NCBI GenBank assembly: GCA_964442745.1
Contig: CAYUAI010000002.1
Coordinates: 105,339-169,338 of the forward strand
Direction of reading: 5' to 3'
Source of the DNA: CAYUAI01 sp964442745
GTDB lineage: Bacteria > Pseudomonadota > Gammaproteobacteria > S012-40
Length of the DNA: 64,000 bases
Shown here in pieces: positions 24,710 to 34,046 of this stretch; the stretch's first letter is position 1; every line of letters begins with the position of its first letter. The translations under genes were made by a program, and so were the position numbers. The notes beneath the pieces are model-generated. The model saw only the letters and a list, made by a program, of their open reading frames with translations. It did no database searches and was not told the origin of the DNA.

Positions 24710-27064
24710 ATGACGCAGCATCAACCACTCCCGGTGGAGAAATTATATCGGATTTGTGAACCCGCCTTACTGGGTTTCGAAACAACCGATGAATTACAAA
24801 AACAATCCGAAAGCATCAGACAAACGCGGGCACTGGAGTCCATCAAATTCGGTATTGGTATGCAAACCGATGGTTACAACATCTATGTACTCGGGCTAAC
24901 AGGGGCTGGTAAATTTACTTTTATCAAGCAATTTTTAGAAAAACAAGCCGCCCAACAAACAACGGCCGATGACTGGTGTTATTTAAATAACTTTACCGAC
25001 CCCATACGACCGCATGCCTTGCAATTACCCGCCGGCAAAGGCCGTCAGTTCAAACAAAATTTAAATGAACTCATTGATGCATTATTGCACGCCATCCCTG
25101 ACACTTTCGAAAGCGTCACCTACCAATCCCAGCTCAAAACCATCGAAGACAAGCGCCTCAGTCATCAAAAAGAAGCGATGGACAAGCTTCATCAGGAAGC
25201 CCTCTTACAACAAACCCCCCAATGGCGCCAAGAAACCCGCGATCAAATCAAGCAACTCAATCAGAAAACCATTCGATTAGCCGTCGGTTATCTCATCGAC
25301 GCGTTAAAAAGTAATTATCAAGATTTACCTCAGATACAACGTTACCTCGAAAAAATCCAAGATGACATCATCAAAAAAATCGAAGACATCAAATTACCAA
25401 ATCAATCCGAATTGTTCAGCAAAGACAAAAAAGAAATTAAAGAGCAATTCTTAAGGCGATACAATATTAATTTGCTCATCGATAACAGCCAATGCCAAGG
25501 GGCTCCCATTGTTTATTTAGACAACCCGACCCATGACAACCTGCTAGGCTCCATCGAGCATCTTTCACAAAGAGGAACGTTAGCGACTGACTACATGCTC
25601 ATTAAACCAGGCGCACTGCACCGGGCCAATGGTGGTTATTTAATTATTGATGCACAAACTCTATTGTCTCAACCCCATGCCTGGGAAGCATTAACCCGCA
25701 CCTTATCCATCCATCGCATTCGCATCGAAAGCTTGGGGAAAATGTTAGGGCTGATCCACACCGTTACACTTGAACCCGAACACATCCCACTCGATATTAA
25801 AGTGATATTAGTAGGTAGCCCGCAAATTTATTATTCTCTTTGTGAATATGATGAATTTTTTAGTGCGCTTTTCAAAGTTTCCGCTGACTTTGACGATCAA
25901 ATTGAGCGCACCAATGACACGATAAGGGAATATGTTAACGTCATTAATCATATCATAAAACGCGATCAACTCTGCCCATTTCACTGTGGTGCCGTGGCAC
26001 GAATAATTGAACATAGCTCACGCCTTGTCGAAGACTGCGAAAAACTCACCACCCACATGGGAGATCTTATTGACCTTATCCAAGAGGCCGATTATTGGAC
26101 AAAACAACGCACGCATAAAATAGTGGAAGCCATTGACGTGCAAAAAGCCATTGATCAGCAAATTTTTCGCGCCAACCGTCTCCACATCGACATCAAAGAA
26201 GCGATGCTCAGAGATACCATACTGATCCGTACCGAAGATTACCAAATCGGGCAAGTCAATGGTTTGTCCGTTATCGAGCTAGGTAATTTTTTGTTTGGAC
26301 AGCCCTCCCGTATCACCGCCACCGCCCGACTAGGCGACGGCAAAGTACTCGATATTGAACACGAGTCAGAATTAGGGGGTGAAATTCATTCCAAAGCGGT
26401 GCTCATTTTATCCCATTACCTGAGCGCACATTACATAAAATATCGCCCATTTTCCTTGTCTGCCAGCATTGTATTTGAACAATCCTACAACGGCGTGGAA
26501 GGTGATAGCGCCTCCATACCAGAACTTTGCGCCTTATTGTCGGCGATTGGTAACATCCCCATCAAACAATCCATCGCGGTGACTGGCTCGGTAGACCAAT
26601 ACGGACAAGTGCAAGTCATTGGCGCAGTCAATGAAAAAATTGAAGGATTTTTTGATATCTGCCAAGCACGTGGCCTGAGCGGAAAACAAGGCGTCATCAT
26701 CCCGTGCGCTAATGAACCACATTTGATGCTCCGGCAAGATATCATTGAGGCAGCCAGACAAAATTTATTCCATATCTACACGGTAAACACCATTGATGAA
26801 GCCATGGAACTATTAACAGACTTACCCGCCGGCAGTAGAAATGAGAACGACTTTTTTCCTGAGCAAACTATCAACCATAAAATCGAAGCACAACTCACAC
26901 TTTTCGCAGATATCGCGCAATCGCATCCGGATCAGAGCAACGCAGACGAAATTGACCATCACGATGAAAAAGAGCACAAACACAAATCGGATTCAGACCC
27001 TAATCAGCCCACATTAATTTTCAGACTATGGAATCGTATGCGCCGCATTTTTTCCAGAAATTAG
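24710..27064 (+). CDS. Lon-family (LonB/YcbZ-like) ATP-dependent protease
   Basis: A 784-residue AAA+ protease with no membrane segment. The start chosen is ATG at 24710, since a -10 promoter covers the earlier ATG. The N-terminal ATPase has a P-loop GLTGAGKFT at residues 62-70, where Phe69 replaces the usual Thr/Ser. A long helical insertion (about 110-245) is followed by the second part of the AAA domain (HRANGGYLIIDAQTLL). The C-terminal S16 peptidase domain has a Ser-Lys dyad: Ser600 in GDSASIPE and Lys643 in NEKIEGFF. The last 50 residues are charged and low in complexity. It is distinct from housekeeping Lon. Position directly after two heat-shock sigma genes is suggestive of a stress role. 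Confidence 0.9.
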   Translation: MTQHQPLPVEKLYRICEPALLGFETTDELQKQSESIRQTRALESIKFGIGMQTDGYNIYVLGLTGAGKFTFIKQFLEKQAAQQTTADDWCYLNNFTDPIRPHALQLPAGKGRQFKQNLNELIDALLHAIPDTFESVTYQSQLKTIEDKRLSHQKEAMDKLHQEALLQQTPQWRQETRDQIKQLNQKTIRLAVGYLIDALKSNYQDLPQIQRYLEKIQDDIIKKIEDIKLPNQSELFSKDKKEIKEQFLRRYNINLLIDNSQCQGAPIVYLDNPTHDNLLGSIEHLSQRGTLATDYMLIKPGALHRANGGYLIIDAQTLLSQPHAWEALTRTLSIHRIRIESLGKMLGLIHTVTLEPEHIPLDIKVILVGSPQIYYSLCEYDEFFSALFKVSADFDDQIERTNDTIREYVNVINHIIKRDQLCPFHCGAVARIIEHSSRLVEDCEKLTTHMGDLIDLIQEADYWTKQRTHKIVEAIDVQKAIDQQIFRANRLHIDIKEAMLRDTILIRTEDYQIGQVNGLSVIELGNFLFGQPSRITATARLGDGKVLDIEHESELGGEIHSKAVLILSHYLSAHYIKYRPFSLSASIVFEQSYNGVEGDSASIPELCALLSAIGNIPIKQSIAVTGSVDQYGQVQVIGAVNEKIEGFFDICQARGLSGKQGVIIPCANEPHLMLRQDIIEAARQNLFHIYTVNTIDEAMELLTDLPAGSRNENDFFPEQTINHKIEAQLTLFADIAQSHPDQSNADEIDHHDEKEHKHKSDSDPNQPTLIFRLWNRMRRIFSRN

Positions 27065-27150
27065 GAATGTTTTCGCTGTCTCTTGTTCCCAAGCTCCAAC
27101 AAGATCAAGCTGTCATGAATAAGACATGAAGAGGCCTCAATACCTTGTCA

Positions 27151-27813
27151 TTATTTTGCATCCAATCTCGCCCAAACCCTCCGCTTCACCAAATAAAGGA
27201 GAACCGTTAGCAGAATAAGATAAAGAATGACATAAACCCCCATGGTATATCGCTCCTGGGCATGGGGATCCGCCGTCCATTGCAAAAATGATACAACGTC
27301 AGCGGCTTTCGCTCTAAGGTGCGCTTTTTCTTGCTCGCTCGCTTGTACAGAATAAGCGAAAGGGTCGGGCATTCTGATACCAGAGAATAATCGATTATCA
27401 ATCGTTCCATCCGCTTTTTTTTCATAGCTCAATAACAAAGAGTAAATGTACTGAGCACCACCTTCATACGCATAAGCGGCCATGGATAAATCGGGCGGAT
27501 GCATACCAAACACGGTCTGCATAGCCTCCGCTGTCATCATACTACCGAGTGGATCAATGGGCTGCCGGTCACGCTGTAGTCGACCAATGTCGTCCTTTGT
27601 AAAACCCACTTGAGTCAAATTATTATATTTCACATATTTTAGGCTATGACACATCATACACAGATTAGTAAAAATTTCCGCGCCTCGTTGCAATGCCGCC
27701 TCATCGGTTTGCAGATCAAAATCTAATAACGTACGATCGCCACTTGCCCAAACGAAAATTGGGCATGCATACATCAAAACACTCCCGACTACCAACTGAG
27801 CGATTAATCGCAT
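27151..27813 (-). CDS. petC: cytochrome c1 subunit of the bc1 complex
   Basis: Carries electrons from the Rieske protein to soluble cytochrome c in the periplasm. 220 residues: an N-terminal signal peptide (to about residue 23), the heme-binding CMMCH near residue 52, the methionine ligand region (GIRMPDPFAY) and a C-terminal membrane anchor (VYVILYLILLTVLLYLV) with a basic tail. It starts at an ATG that overlaps the petB stop codon by one base (TAATG), so translation is coupled. It is the last gene of petABC. Confidence 0.95.
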   Translation of the reverse strand: MRLIAQLVVGSVLMYACPIFVWASGDRTLLDFDLQTDEAALQRGAEIFTNLCMMCHSLKYVKYNNLTQVGFTKDDIGRLQRDRQPIDPLGSMMTAEAMQTVFGMHPPDLSMAAYAYEGGAQYIYSLLLSYEKKADGTIDNRLFSGIRMPDPFAYSVQASEQEKAHLRAKAADVVSFLQWTADPHAQERYTMGVYVILYLILLTVLLYLVKRRVWARLDAK

Positions 27814-29042
27814 TATTTTTTTACCTTGGCTAATTGTTCCGCTTCTGATGCCATCATCTCTTCAATTTCCTTGGGCAATCCACGTTTACGCAACCACGCC
27901 TCTTCTTTCTTTGACATTAAAGGCAATAACAAAAACAATCCGAAATAAATGAAGGTCGCCACCTGGCCAATCACCGTTAAAAAACCTTCCGGTGGCTTCG
28001 CCCCAACATAAGTTAATACCGCCACGTCAACAACAAAAACGTAGAACATGATTCGATACCAAGGCCGGTGTTTCGCACCACCCGGTATCTTTGAACGATC
28101 AATAAATGGCATCATGGCAAAAATAAAAATTGACAAACCCATGGCCACAACGCCGCCCAATAAATCAGGAATGGAACGCAAAATGGCATAAAATGGTAAA
28201 AAATACCATTCAGGGACAATATGCTCAGGTGTCTTCAAAGGGTTAGCCGGGATGTTATTGGCGGGTTCGATAAAAAAATTAGGCGCGAAAAACACAAATG
28301 AACAAAGCACAATTAAAAATACACCCAAACCATAAAGATCCTTTACTGTAAAATAAGGATGGAATGGAATATTATCCTTGTCCGCCAAATTAATGCCCGA
28401 TGGATTACTGCTGCGCACCATATGAAGTGCCACTAAATGGATAACGACCCCCCCAACAATGATGAAGGGTAATAGATAATGAAGCGCAAAAAATCGGGTT
28501 AGCGTCGCATCGCCGACGGCATAATCACCACGCAACCAAATAACAATTTCATCGCCGATAAAAGGTGTGGCACGAAATAGATTGGTAATCACCTGTGCCC
28601 CCCAATACGACATTTGCCCCCAAGGTAACAAATACCCCATAAATGCCGTTGCCATGAGCAAAATCAACAACCCTTGGCCAGTCCACCACATCAACTCTCG
28701 TGGCGATCGATAGGATCCGTAATAAAGTGTACGTGCCATATGGATGAAGATAACCGCAAAAAAAGCGGAGGCACCGGTAGAATGGAGATAACGAATCAAC
28801 CAGCCGTAATTCACATCCCGCATAATGTGCTGCACAGAATCAAATGCTAACGCCGCATCAGGCTTATAGTACATCGCCAAAAAAATACCACTGATCATCT
28901 GTAGTACCAATACGATGCCGGCTAAAAAACCGAAATTCCACCAATAGCTCAAATTCCGCGGCGTCGGATATTCCGTCAGCTCATCCTTAACAAATGTGGT
29001 TAACGGAAAACGCGCATCAATCCAGTTAATCAAGCGTTTCAT
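27813..29042 (-). CDS. petB: cytochrome b subunit of the bc1 complex
   Basis: Core membrane subunit of ubiquinol-cytochrome c reductase, holding two b hemes and both quinone sites. 409 residues, starting at ATG 29042 after GAGG; the longer frame to 29069 would run into petA. Conserved features are WWNFGFLAGIVLVLQMISG, the first heme-ligand helix (RYLHSTGASAFFAVIFIHMAR, split here), GQMSYWGAQVITNLF, and the quinol-oxidation motif PEWYFLPFYAILRSIP. The C-terminal part has the expected extra helices, so the protein is the full-length bc1 type and not the split b6/IV type. Confidence 0.96.
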   Translation of the reverse strand: MKRLINWIDARFPLTTFVKDELTEYPTPRNLSYWWNFGFLAGIVLVLQMISGIFLAMYYKPDAALAFDSVQHIMRDVNYGWLIRYLHSTGASAFFAVIFIHMARTLYYGSYRSPRELMWWTGQGLLILLMATAFMGYLLPWGQMSYWGAQVITNLFRATPFIGDEIVIWLRGDYAVGDATLTRFFALHYLLPFIIVGGVVIHLVALHMVRSSNPSGINLADKDNIPFHPYFTVKDLYGLGVFLIVLCSFVFFAPNFFIEPANNIPANPLKTPEHIVPEWYFLPFYAILRSIPDLLGGVVAMGLSIFIFAMMPFIDRSKIPGGAKHRPWYRIMFYVFVVDVAVLTYVGAKPPEGFLTVIGQVATFIYFGLFLLLPLMSKKEEAWLRKRGLPKEIEEMMASEAEQLAKVKK

Positions 29043-29055
29043 AGCTAAAACCTCG

Positions 29056-29595
29056 TTAAGCTTCGCCAATCACTAATTTTTTATCAGCGATAAAATCATA
29101 AGGCGGTAACACTAAATTGGTGGGAGCTGGGCCACGAAGAATGCGCCCGCTATTATCAAAGACACTACCATGGCAAGGGCAAAACCAGCCAGCCTCTTTG
29201 CGATTAGGCACACATCCTAAATGCGTGCACACTCCGACCACCACCAGCCATTGTAGTTTTTTGACACGATCCTGATCAGCTTGTGGGTCTTTCCCTCCTG
29301 GCGAATTAGCCATATTCTCAATTTGCTGGTCCGTTCGATGCAAAACAAAAATCGGCTTTCCTTGCCAAACAATGGTTTTTGCGCGGCCTGGCTCAAGGCC
29401 ACTTAAGTCCACGTCGACTTTGGCTTTAGAAAGCACATCCTGACTTGGATTCATACTATTGGCAAATGGCCAAGCGGCCGCAGCAATACCCGCCCCTGCC
29501 ACCACGCCGGTCGCTGTGGTCAAAAAATCTCGCCGATCAGGATTATCCAGATTGTCAGAAATATCGGGAACACTCGATTGTTTATCATCGTTCAT
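29056..29595 (-). CDS. petA: Rieske iron-sulfur subunit of the bc1 complex
   Basis: Takes electrons from ubiquinol at the outer quinone site. 179 residues from ATG 29595 (MNDDKQSS); the open frame continues 10 codons upstream but without a better start. A twin-arginine signal anchor is seen (DRRDFLTTATGVVAGAG). The [2Fe-2S] ligands are in CTHLGC and CPCHGS. It is first in petABC, 13 bases before petB, and follows a small cytochrome c gene on the same strand. Confidence 0.96.
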   Translation of the reverse strand: MNDDKQSSVPDISDNLDNPDRRDFLTTATGVVAGAGIAAAAWPFANSMNPSQDVLSKAKVDVDLSGLEPGRAKTIVWQGKPIFVLHRTDQQIENMANSPGGKDPQADQDRVKKLQWLVVVGVCTHLGCVPNRKEAGWFCPCHGSVFDNSGRILRGPAPTNLVLPPYDFIADKKLVIGEA

Positions 29596-29671
29596 TAGAT
29601 ACTCACTTTGGCTGCACAAGACCACGCCTGACTATAACGTATAGTTTAGATGCAAATGAACAATTTTTTAG

Positions 29672-29980
29672 CTATTTTAAAGACGAAAAATAAGCGGCAA
29701 TATCAACGACGTCGGTATCGCTCAAATTTTTTACCATAGAAGCCATAATCGGATTATTACGATTACCGTCTTTGAAATCTTTCATCGCTTTCACTAAATA
29801 AGCTTCTTTTTGGCCCGCTAAATTCGGCACATCCGGTGTCAAACTAATGCCATCCGCCCCATGACAACCACTGCATAAAGTCGCTTTAGTTTTGCCGGCG
29901 GCGGCATCGGCAGCGTAAACGGAAGAAAAGAAAAGAGATAAGACCAGGGTGAATAATAAAGCATATATCGATTTGCCCAT
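29672..29980 (-). CDS. small periplasmic cytochrome c (class I)
   Basis: A 102-residue exported electron carrier. A signal peptide of 23 residues ends VYAAD. One heme site, CSGCH, is at residues 36-40, and the methionine ligand is probably in NPIMASM or nearby. A KNLSDTDVVDIAAYFSSLK end is typical of the cytochrome c553/c5-like group. The ATG follows AAGGA. It is 76 bases upstream of petA on the same strand, so it may accept electrons from cytochrome c1. Confidence 0.93.
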   Translation of the reverse strand: MGKSIYALLFTLVLSLFFSSVYAADAAAGKTKATLCSGCHGADGISLTPDVPNLAGQKEAYLVKAMKDFKDGNRNNPIMASMVKNLSDTDVVDIAAYFSSLK

Positions 29981-30116
29981 CGCACTATCCTTAAGATGTA
30001 ATCACAATTTCAATATTAGTGTACCTTAAATAGGTCGAATCCGTAAATAAACTTGAAAGTTTATCACTGAAAAACCCATAAAAACAGTAAAGCAAACGGC
30101 AACTTATTTCGGCAAA

Positions 30117-31685
30117 TCAGTGGCGAAAATGCCTAATACCCGTAAACACCATCGCCATGTTATGCTCATTGGCCGCCTCAATCACTTCCTGGTCTCGCAT
30201 CGAACCACCAGGTTGAATCACCGCCTTCACACCCGCCTCAGCGGCCGCATCAATGCCATCACGAAAAGGAAAAAACGCATCGGAAGCCATCACCGAGCCT
30301 CGTACCTCAAGCGCTTCATCTGCTGCTTTTACATTAGCGATTTTAGCACTATATATGCGACTCATTTGCCCCGCTCCCACACCAATCGTTTGCTGCTGAC
30401 TGGCATAAACAATCGCGTTGGACTTCACCATTTTTGCCACTTTCCAGGCAAACAGCAAATCGCTAAACTCCTGTTCCGTCGGCTCCCGGGTACTTACCAC
30501 ACGCAGATCACTCCGGTGCACACTGGCTTGATCACAATCTTGGACTAACAAACCACCGGCAACGCGCTTATAATCCCAATACGACGCACTGGTATGCGAC
30601 TCCCAATACCCGGTTACTAACACCCGCACATTAGGCTTTGACGCCAGCACGGCTAGCGCATCGTCAGCCACTTCAGGCGCAATCAGCACTTCAACAAATT
30701 GCCGTTTTATGACTTCTTGCGCCGTTGTTTTATCAAGCTTGCCGTTAAACGCAATAATCCCACCAAAGGCCGAAGTAGGATCCGTCCGATAAGCCCCATC
30801 ATAAGCCGCCAACAAATCATCGCACATGGCCACACCGCAGGGATTAGCATGCTTGACAATAACACAAGCCGGCCGCTCAAATTGCTTAACACATTCCAGC
30901 GCCGCATCAACATCCGTTATGTTATTAAAAGACAACATTTTGCCTTGTAGTTGCTGCGCCGAAGCAACACCAATCAGCGTATTAACACGCTCATGGTAGA
31001 ACGCCGCTTCTTGATGCGGGTTTTCGCCATAACGTAAATCTTGTTTTTTTTCAAATTGCAGGTGATACATTTTAGGAAATTTGATTTTGTCCCCAGCCGG
31101 CGTAATGCACGCCAAATAATTGGCAATCGCACCATCATAACTCGCCGTGTGCGAAAAGGCTTTTTGCGCTAAATAGAAGCGCGTTCCACGAGAAATATCC
31201 CCCTGATTTTGAGCAAGCTCATCCAAGACCACGGAATAGTCATCAGGGTCCACAACGACAGCAACATCCGCATGATTCTTAGCCGCCGCCCGAAGCATCG
31301 CGGGTCCACCAATATCGATATTTTCAATCGCCTGGGAAAAGCTGCTATTTGGGTTCGCGACCGTTTTTTGAAAGGGATATAAATTGACAATCACTAGATC
31401 GATCGCCGCAATACAGTGCGCTTTCATCACCTCATCATCCACACCACGACGTCCTAAAATACCCCCGTGAATTTTAGGATTGAGTGTTTTCACTCGACCA
31501 TCCATCATTTCAGGAAAACCCGTGTATTCGGAAACCTCTGTCACTTTTATATGATTTTCCAATAATAATTGTGCCGTCCCTCCGGTCGATAAGATCGCAA
31601 CTCCCATGGCATCTAAATAAGAAGCTAACTCGACGATACCTTGCTTATTAGACACACTAATAAGCGCTTGCTTGATGGCAGACAT
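30117..31685 (-). CDS. purH: bifunctional AICAR transformylase / IMP cyclohydrolase
   Basis: Final two steps of purine synthesis to IMP. 522 residues, the usual length. The N-terminal cyclohydrolase domain starts IKQALISVSNKQGIVELA and has the STGGTAQLL loop. The C-terminal transformylase domain contains the catalytic VKHANPCGVAM and ends GFPF-type motifs (DAFFPFRDGIDAAAEAGVKA). The ATG has only a weak ribosome binding site. It is the last gene of the dusB-fis-purH line, but separated from fis by 638 bases, so it likely has its own promoter. Confidence 0.96.
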   Translation of the reverse strand: MSAIKQALISVSNKQGIVELASYLDAMGVAILSTGGTAQLLLENHIKVTEVSEYTGFPEMMDGRVKTLNPKIHGGILGRRGVDDEVMKAHCIAAIDLVIVNLYPFQKTVANPNSSFSQAIENIDIGGPAMLRAAAKNHADVAVVVDPDDYSVVLDELAQNQGDISRGTRFYLAQKAFSHTASYDGAIANYLACITPAGDKIKFPKMYHLQFEKKQDLRYGENPHQEAAFYHERVNTLIGVASAQQLQGKMLSFNNITDVDAALECVKQFERPACVIVKHANPCGVAMCDDLLAAYDGAYRTDPTSAFGGIIAFNGKLDKTTAQEVIKRQFVEVLIAPEVADDALAVLASKPNVRVLVTGYWESHTSASYWDYKRVAGGLLVQDCDQASVHRSDLRVVSTREPTEQEFSDLLFAWKVAKMVKSNAIVYASQQQTIGVGAGQMSRIYSAKIANVKAADEALEVRGSVMASDAFFPFRDGIDAAAEAGVKAVIQPGGSMRDQEVIEAANEHNMAMVFTGIRHFRH

Positions 31686-32323
31686 AAAATAAAACTCAGG
31701 AAAAATATTGAAATAATTTTAGGTTAAATAAATACCAAAACATATCAGGAACGCCTACAATACTCACGTTGATATGCCAGGCAAACCAATGATGAACCCA
31801 TAGAAGATAAAGCGATCTGCGGTATGAAACGGCAAAGAGACCAATAAATATCGTCGTGATAGCTCACTGCTTAGCATGCGCCCATCCCCACCAACCGCAA
31901 ACTAGAATCAACTACACAATGAGACAATAAAATAGCCATCCCCTCATATGCTCGCAACGAAACGGGCCTTGCTTAATTGGTGACGTATATCATTAAGCAC
32001 TGTACGACAGTAACAAAACACATTGTTTCATCAAAGCAGAGCCGATTTACGCCCATAAATCAGTAAACCGCTTCGCCGCGAGCCTGAGATTGTAGTAACT
32101 TGCTCCAACGTAAGGCATAAACCACCTAACCATTGATCGATGCACTTCTCTCAGTAAAATAAAAGAAGGATTTAGCAACACCTAGTCGCACGGTACACCA
32201 AACGTTCGCACTTAATACGTGCGATTACTCTATAAATTAAGTACTATTTATTACATCACATTGACTGCCGACACAACAAAACAGGGTTTCTAAGACAACG
32301 ATGATGTGACACAACGGTTTCGA
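31686..32323. other. 638-bp intergenic region between fis and purH
   Basis: No gene seen in either strand. It should hold the fis terminator and the purH promoter. A TCGCAC-TTAATAC-GTGCGA hairpin at 32206-32224 and a second possible stem ACGGTTT / AAACCGT overlapping the fis stop (32314-32337) are present, both without T tracts. I see no PurR-type operator. The length is unusual for this compact stretch, and an unrecognised RNA could be present. Confidence 0.35.
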
Positions 32324-32617
32324 TTAATCCAAACCGTGTAATCGCAACTTCTTGCGCAAAGTCCCTCGATTGATGCCCAATATCTCGGCAGCTTGGGTTT
32401 GGTTACCACGCGTGTGACGAAGCACTGTTTCCAGTAAAGGCCGTTCGACTTCCCCTATTACCATTTGGTATAAGTTGGTAATCTTGTGACCTTCCAAATC
32501 CGCCAAATACGCTCGAAGCGCTTCCTTAACGCTTTCGTTAATGGTTTCTTTTTTGGAGCCATCGTTAGTTTGTAAAGACGTAATTTCCGCTGTGTTGTTA
32601 CCAGCTAATCCGGTCAT
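32324..32617 (-). CDS. fis: nucleoid protein Fis
   Basis: DNA-bending protein that activates rRNA promoters and shapes the nucleoid in fast growth. 97 residues. The C-terminal helix-turn-helix NQTQAAEILGINRGTLRKKL is almost identical to enterobacterial Fis. The N-terminal segment is shorter and different. Its ATG overlaps the dusB stop (ATGA), so the genes are co-translated. The dusB-fis operon is conserved across gammaproteobacteria, which supports the assignment. Confidence 0.96.
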   Translation of the reverse strand: MTGLAGNNTAEITSLQTNDGSKKETINESVKEALRAYLADLEGHKITNLYQMVIGEVERPLLETVLRHTRGNQTQAAEILGINRGTLRKKLRLHGLD

Positions 32618-33600
32618 GCCGCTTTTTCACCTTTTGCTATTAATTGACCAAAAAATTGAGTTACCAATGCAAATTGCTGTTCTGCCGTCTCTGCTTGGTT
32701 CACAATTTTTTTCAATTGTTGACCCGAAGCTAAGAAACGACTATACCAGCCAATATGCTTTCTAGCGATACGTTCGCCAAGGAACTCACCATAAAAATCA
32801 TACAAATTTCTTAGGTGCTCGCAAAGCACGTTTTGCACTTCTTCAAAACCAGGCTTCGGTAGTTGCCTACCCGTTTCAAGAAAATAATTCATCTCTCGAA
32901 AGATCCACGGATAACCTTGCGCAGCACGGCCAACCATCACCGCATCCGCATCCGTATAGTCTAAAACAAATTTTGCCTGTTGTGCAGAGTTTATATCACC
33001 ATTAGCAATGACTGGAATAGAAATCTGCGACTTTATTTCGGCAATGGTATCGTATTCAGCACTCCTTTTGTATAAACATGCTCGAGTTCGACCATGAACC
33101 GCGAGTGCTTGTATACCGGCTTGTTCAGCTATGCGAGCAATCTGGCATCCGTTTTGGTTAGCCCTATCCCACCCGGTTCTTATTTTCAATGTCACAGGGA
33201 CGTCAACGGCGTTAACAACAGAATCAAGAATTCTACCAACTAATGATTCATTCTTTAATAAAGCCGAACCCGCCGCCACATGACAAACCTTCTTTGCGGG
33301 ACAACCCATATTAATATCTATGATTTGAGCGCCGTTATCCACATTCATCTTTGCCGCTTCGACCATCGCACTCGGATCGGCTCCCGCGATTTGCACTGAT
33401 CGCAGTTCACTTTCACCTTCAAAATCCAAACGGCGACGCGTTTTCTCTGTCGTCCAAAGTCGTCGGTCAGATGTCACCATCTCAGACACAACTAAACCTG
33501 CACCATACCGTCGACAAAGTTGACGAAACGGTCGATCAGTTATGCCTGCCATTGGTGCAAGTAACACGTTACTTGCCAACAAAAATGGACCAACACGCAT
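32614..33600 (-). CDS. dusB: tRNA-dihydrouridine synthase B
   Basis: FMN enzyme that reduces uridine to dihydrouridine in tRNA. 328 residues, as usual. LAPMAGITDRPFRQLCRRYG is at the N-terminus. The catalytic cysteine is in DINMGCPAKKVCHVAAGSAL, FMN contacts in VPVTLKIRTGW, and IANGDINSAQQA near residue 200. It is first in the dusB-fis operon, with an AT-rich promoter region upstream. In other gammaproteobacteria this promoter is under growth-rate and stringent control. Confidence 0.96.
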   Translation of the reverse strand: MRVGPFLLASNVLLAPMAGITDRPFRQLCRRYGAGLVVSEMVTSDRRLWTTEKTRRRLDFEGESELRSVQIAGADPSAMVEAAKMNVDNGAQIIDINMGCPAKKVCHVAAGSALLKNESLVGRILDSVVNAVDVPVTLKIRTGWDRANQNGCQIARIAEQAGIQALAVHGRTRACLYKRSAEYDTIAEIKSQISIPVIANGDINSAQQAKFVLDYTDADAVMVGRAAQGYPWIFREMNYFLETGRQLPKPGFEEVQNVLCEHLRNLYDFYGEFLGERIARKHIGWYSRFLASGQQLKKIVNQAETAEQQFALVTQFFGQLIAKGEKAA

Positions 33601-34046
33601 GTTAAGATTAATGTTTCCACGAAAAAAAAGGAATCACATCATAACTATTTCGCTCGTATTATGAAAGACTTCTTTGCATAAAAATTCATCTTATGCTTTT
33701 TTTTTACAAAAGAACACAGATACATTAAAAACTTTGCCATTTTATAGTGAAAATCTTACAAAAGCGATCACAAAAAGATCACAACTGCCCATTTCACCGA
33801 TACCCAACAATGAACAGAGCCAAAGTATGGCAAAAAAAATCATTAATTTACATGAAAATAAAAACCGCAATGATGGATTAAAAAAGACAATTTGCCGATT
33901 GCCGCTCAAGTTTCGATCACGACTTAAGCAAAGATATCATACAGAGAGCAAATAGTGACATCTAAAAAAGTAGGAGGGATTAAAAATCAGGAAAAACTGC
34001 CGACTCAGACGTTAAAGACAGATTGAAACAAAGCAATAAAAATATT
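33601..34046. other. AT-rich region upstream of dusB-fis
   Basis: No gene that I can defend. It is strongly AT-rich, as expected of the dusB-fis promoter, which in other species binds Fis itself. A plus-strand open frame (TTG at 33674, or ATG at 33827 for 42 residues) encodes a basic peptide, but lacks a ribosome binding site and known relatives. Confidence 0.35.

Noticed and set aside
33674..33955. 93-residue plus-strand gene upstream of dusB
   Set aside because: TTG start without a ribosome binding site, low-complexity basic sequence in the AT-rich dusB-fis promoter region, no recognisable family.
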